From a virus, in IMG/VR virus record IMGVR_UViG_3300044546_000041, positions 1 through 23,966 of that record: a stretch of DNA of 23,966 nt. One strand, written 5' to 3'. Position 1 is the stretch's first letter, and the number at the start of each line of letters is the position of its first letter. The notes beneath the pieces were generated by a model that saw only the letters and a program-made list of their open reading frames with translations, searched no databases and was not told the DNA's origin. Positions 22,519 through 23,966 of this stretch are shown piece by piece. A program made the position numbers and the translations under genes.

Positions 22519-22709
22519 TTCCATTCTCCTTTTTCATCAGCTCTGTTTCTTTTTAACCATTGATCTTCATAATCCCTTAACAACTCAAAACTTAATTTGT
22601 TTTTGTATTTGTATAAATATTCTTTAAAAACCTTTAAACCCCATTGTCTGCGCCACATAATAAGCTGTCTAACAGCGCATTGGTGCTTGTAAATTTGCTC
22701 ATTTTTCAA
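22515..22709 (-). CDS. Small basic protein (64 aa), TTG start likely
   Basis: This 64-aa protein is rich in Lys, Arg, Trp and Tyr: YKHQCAVRQLIMWRRQWGLK (7-26), then KVFKEYLYKYKNKLSFELLR and an acidic/basic end. The HQC.VRxLI.WR segment resembles small phage proteins located in DNA-metabolism regions. The frame's first start is TTG at 22709, overlapping the methyltransferase stop by 11 nt. An internal ATG (Met17) would cut the conserved-looking N-terminus. No function is assigned. Confidence 0.58.
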   Translation of the reverse strand: MKNEQIYKHQCAVRQLIMWRRQWGLKVFKEYLYKYKNKLSFELLRDYEDQWLKRNRADEKGEWK

Positions 22710-23337
22710 TTACCCAACCCTTAAATTCTCCAAGCTGAAAAAATTGTTTTGCATTTTTAGGTATGTTGATTGGTCTTTGGACACCTGAAAGACTAAGTTC
22801 TTTATTCAAAATATCCTCAGCTTTTGCTCCGTTTTTCAATTTCCAAAACATTGTGAGTCTTTTCATCACAGTAGAAAAATAACCATGCTCATCACAAAAT
22901 TTATCAACTACGATAATTGCTCCACCTTTATTCATTTTTTCATAAAGTTGCTCTATAAATTTTTCTTGTTCATTGACAGGAAAAAACATGGTTGTAAGCA
23001 TCAAAATAGCAACATCAAATGATTTATAGTTATGCAGAGTTGCATCACAAATCCTTACTTCATAAAGATTGTCTGTGTTGTATTTATAAATTTCACACAT
23101 TTCTTCGCTTTGATCTAAAGCAATTATTTCTGCATTTCTTTCATGTATTAATTCTTTTAAAGCCAAAGTCATGTTTCCTGTGGAACATCCAATATCATAA
23201 ATAACCCCATTTTTAGGTAAATAATTTCTTGTAATGTAAGCAACTGATTCTGTTACCAGCTCATACCAAGGAAGTTGTTCCCTAACATGGGAATCAAATT
23301 TTTCAGCAAACCCTTCTTCAAAAGTCCAATCTTTCAT
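22699..23337 (-). CDS. Class I SAM-dependent methyltransferase, CmoA-like (212 aa)
   Basis: The 212-aa protein has the Rossmann SAM motifs GVIYDIGCSTGNMTLALKEL (44-63; motif I D48-x-G50), IIALDQSEEM (71-80; acidic D75 for ribose) and VRICDATL (94-101; D98). The N-terminal FAEKFDSHVREQLPWYELV (10-28) and the whole layout resemble CmoA, which makes carboxy-SAM for tRNA U34 modification in bacteria, and related phage methyltransferases. The carboxy-SAM residues cannot be confirmed by eye, so the substrate is open (small molecule, tRNA or protein). ATGA overlap with the cytosine methyltransferase indicates joint expression. Confidence 0.75.
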   Translation of the reverse strand: MKDWTFEEGFAEKFDSHVREQLPWYELVTESVAYITRNYLPKNGVIYDIGCSTGNMTLALKELIHERNAEIIALDQSEEMCEIYKYNTDNLYEVRICDATLHNYKSFDVAILMLTTMFFPVNEQEKFIEQLYEKMNKGGAIIVVDKFCDEHGYFSTVMKRLTMFWKLKNGAKAEDILNKELSLSGVQRPINIPKNAKQFFQLGEFKGWVIEK

Positions 23338-23966
23338 AATGGCAACCTTTTAGCTATTTCATAAATAACATTGACAGTTACAGCTCTACCGCAACGCTCA
23401 TATCGTTGAGAATCTCCAACTAAACTTCCATCTGAATACCATTTTGTCCAGTTATCAGGCAATGATTGAAGTCTTTCACACTCCAAAGGAGTTAATTTTC
23501 TTAAACTTGATCCAACCATTACTCCATGCCTATCCTGAGCTGTTACAGTAAAAGCGACTTCGTTATGATCTTTTATTCTTCTGCCGTTTTGCCTTTTTTC
23601 TTTACGATCAGGAGTTAAAACAGCTCTAACTTCAGTTCCAATATAAGGAACATTATTCCCACCAGTTCCCATATTTGCTGTCAAAGTAGGTGCGTAATCA
23701 CCTTTTATATCTCTGAAATGGGTTCTTCTCCATTGGGTTGCTCGAACAAATCCATTTGATTCGTTTCCTTCGTCAATAACGGCTCTTGTTCCGCCGCCTT
23801 TGTAATAGTGTCCGTCAAGCGTTGGTAAATAACTTGACCAAATCCGTTCCCCTTGTCCTTGTGTTTCTTGGTTCTGTCCACCATTCTCTGCAAAGCACCT
23901 TCCGAGAGGAAATACTTTGGGAGGGGTTCTGCCTCTAAGATGTCCGATAATAAACACTCTTTCCCT
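23334..23966 (-). CDS. DNA cytosine-5 methyltransferase, C-terminal part (continues past right edge)
   Basis: The frame is open to the window edge. The GTG at 23957 is an internal Val codon because the preceding codons give R-E-R in RERVFIIGHLRG, motif VIII of C5-MTases. A target-recognition region of about 150 residues follows, with repeated APTLT/AFTVT-type strands. Then comes motif IX RKLTPLECERLQSLPDNW and motif X CGRAVTVNVIYEIAKRL. Motifs I-VI (SAM-binding, PCQ and ENV) lie outside the window. It likely methylates phage DNA against host restriction. It is 4 nt coupled to the CmoA-like gene. Confidence 0.88.
   Translation of the reverse strand, partial: RERVFIIGHLRGRTPPKVFPLGRCFAENGGQNQETQGQGERIWSSYLPTLDGHYYKGGGTRAVIDEGNESNGFVRATQWRRTHFRDIKGDYAPTLTANMGTGGNNVPYIGTEVRAVLTPDRKEKRQNGRRIKDHNEVAFTVTAQDRHGVMVGSSLRKLTPLECERLQSLPDNWTKWYSDGSLVGDSQRYERCGRAVTVNVIYEIAKRLPL

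Noticed and set aside
23334-23957. Start of the cytosine methyltransferase at the GTG at 23957
   Set aside because: Codons just upstream continue motif VIII (R-E-R before VFIIG), so the GTG is an internal Val and the gene is cut by the window edge.

Overview
The window is a contiguous piece of a tailed-phage genome (Caudoviricetes, podovirus-like with a P22-type head and tail-neck). Every gene I can support lies on the minus strand, so the map reads from right to left. The DNA is AT-rich and tightly packed. Neighbouring genes usually overlap by 1, 4 or 8 nt (TAATG, ATGA or ATGNNTRA junctions), which suggests translational coupling. I see no integrase, repressor, tRNA, polymerase or lysis gene here. 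The gene content (P22-type coat, portal, gp4 and gp10; cyanophage/pelagiphage-like small virion proteins; the MTAKGRAEYNAK and YANIH small-protein families) fits an uncultivated aquatic phage of a Gram-negative host. That host assignment is inference.

Right part (about 20.8-24.0 kb), DNA and RNA metabolism: the C-terminal part of a DNA cytosine-5 methyltransferase runs off the right edge. It is followed by a CmoA-like SAM methyltransferase, three small proteins of unknown function, and three consecutive small nucleases (PD-(D/E)XK-like, Ref-like HNH, VRR-NUC-like). A 69-aa unknown closes the block, next to a strong hairpin at 20761-20788.

Middle (12.4-20.7 kb), accessory small genes, then packaging and head: a Cys-rich/AT-hook-like protein, a phage GroES, a membrane/basic small protein with a likely internal start, a lysine-rich small protein, a 68-aa unknown, terminase small and large subunits, a P22-like portal, a 134-aa unknown, the scaffold, the P22-like coat and a 77-aa head-fibre-like protein. 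A convincing intrinsic terminator (12384-12419) follows the capsid genes.

Left (1-12.4 kb), adhesion, tail neck and ejection: a DxD glycosyltransferase, two small virion proteins, a 745-aa fibre, an FN3/poly-glycine fibre, two small cyanophage-like virion proteins, then gp4-like and gp10-like neck/tail-hub proteins, both enlarged by inserted beta-rich modules. A 79-aa protein follows, then a cupin-like plus SET-domain protein, a gp7-like ejection protein, a second ejection-type protein and a 3'-truncated virion protein with a NPGN-R/WAPP-type domain. The order terS-terL-portal-scaffold-coat ... gp4-gp10-x-x-gp7-... follows P22, with a fibre/glycosyltransferase cassette inserted between coat and gp4 and a SET protein roughly where P22 carries gene 14.

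The most unusual items are the cupin-SET fusion inside the tail/ejection cassette, the repeated and nested beta-module insertions in the gp4- and gp10-like proteins, and the run of three small nucleases.
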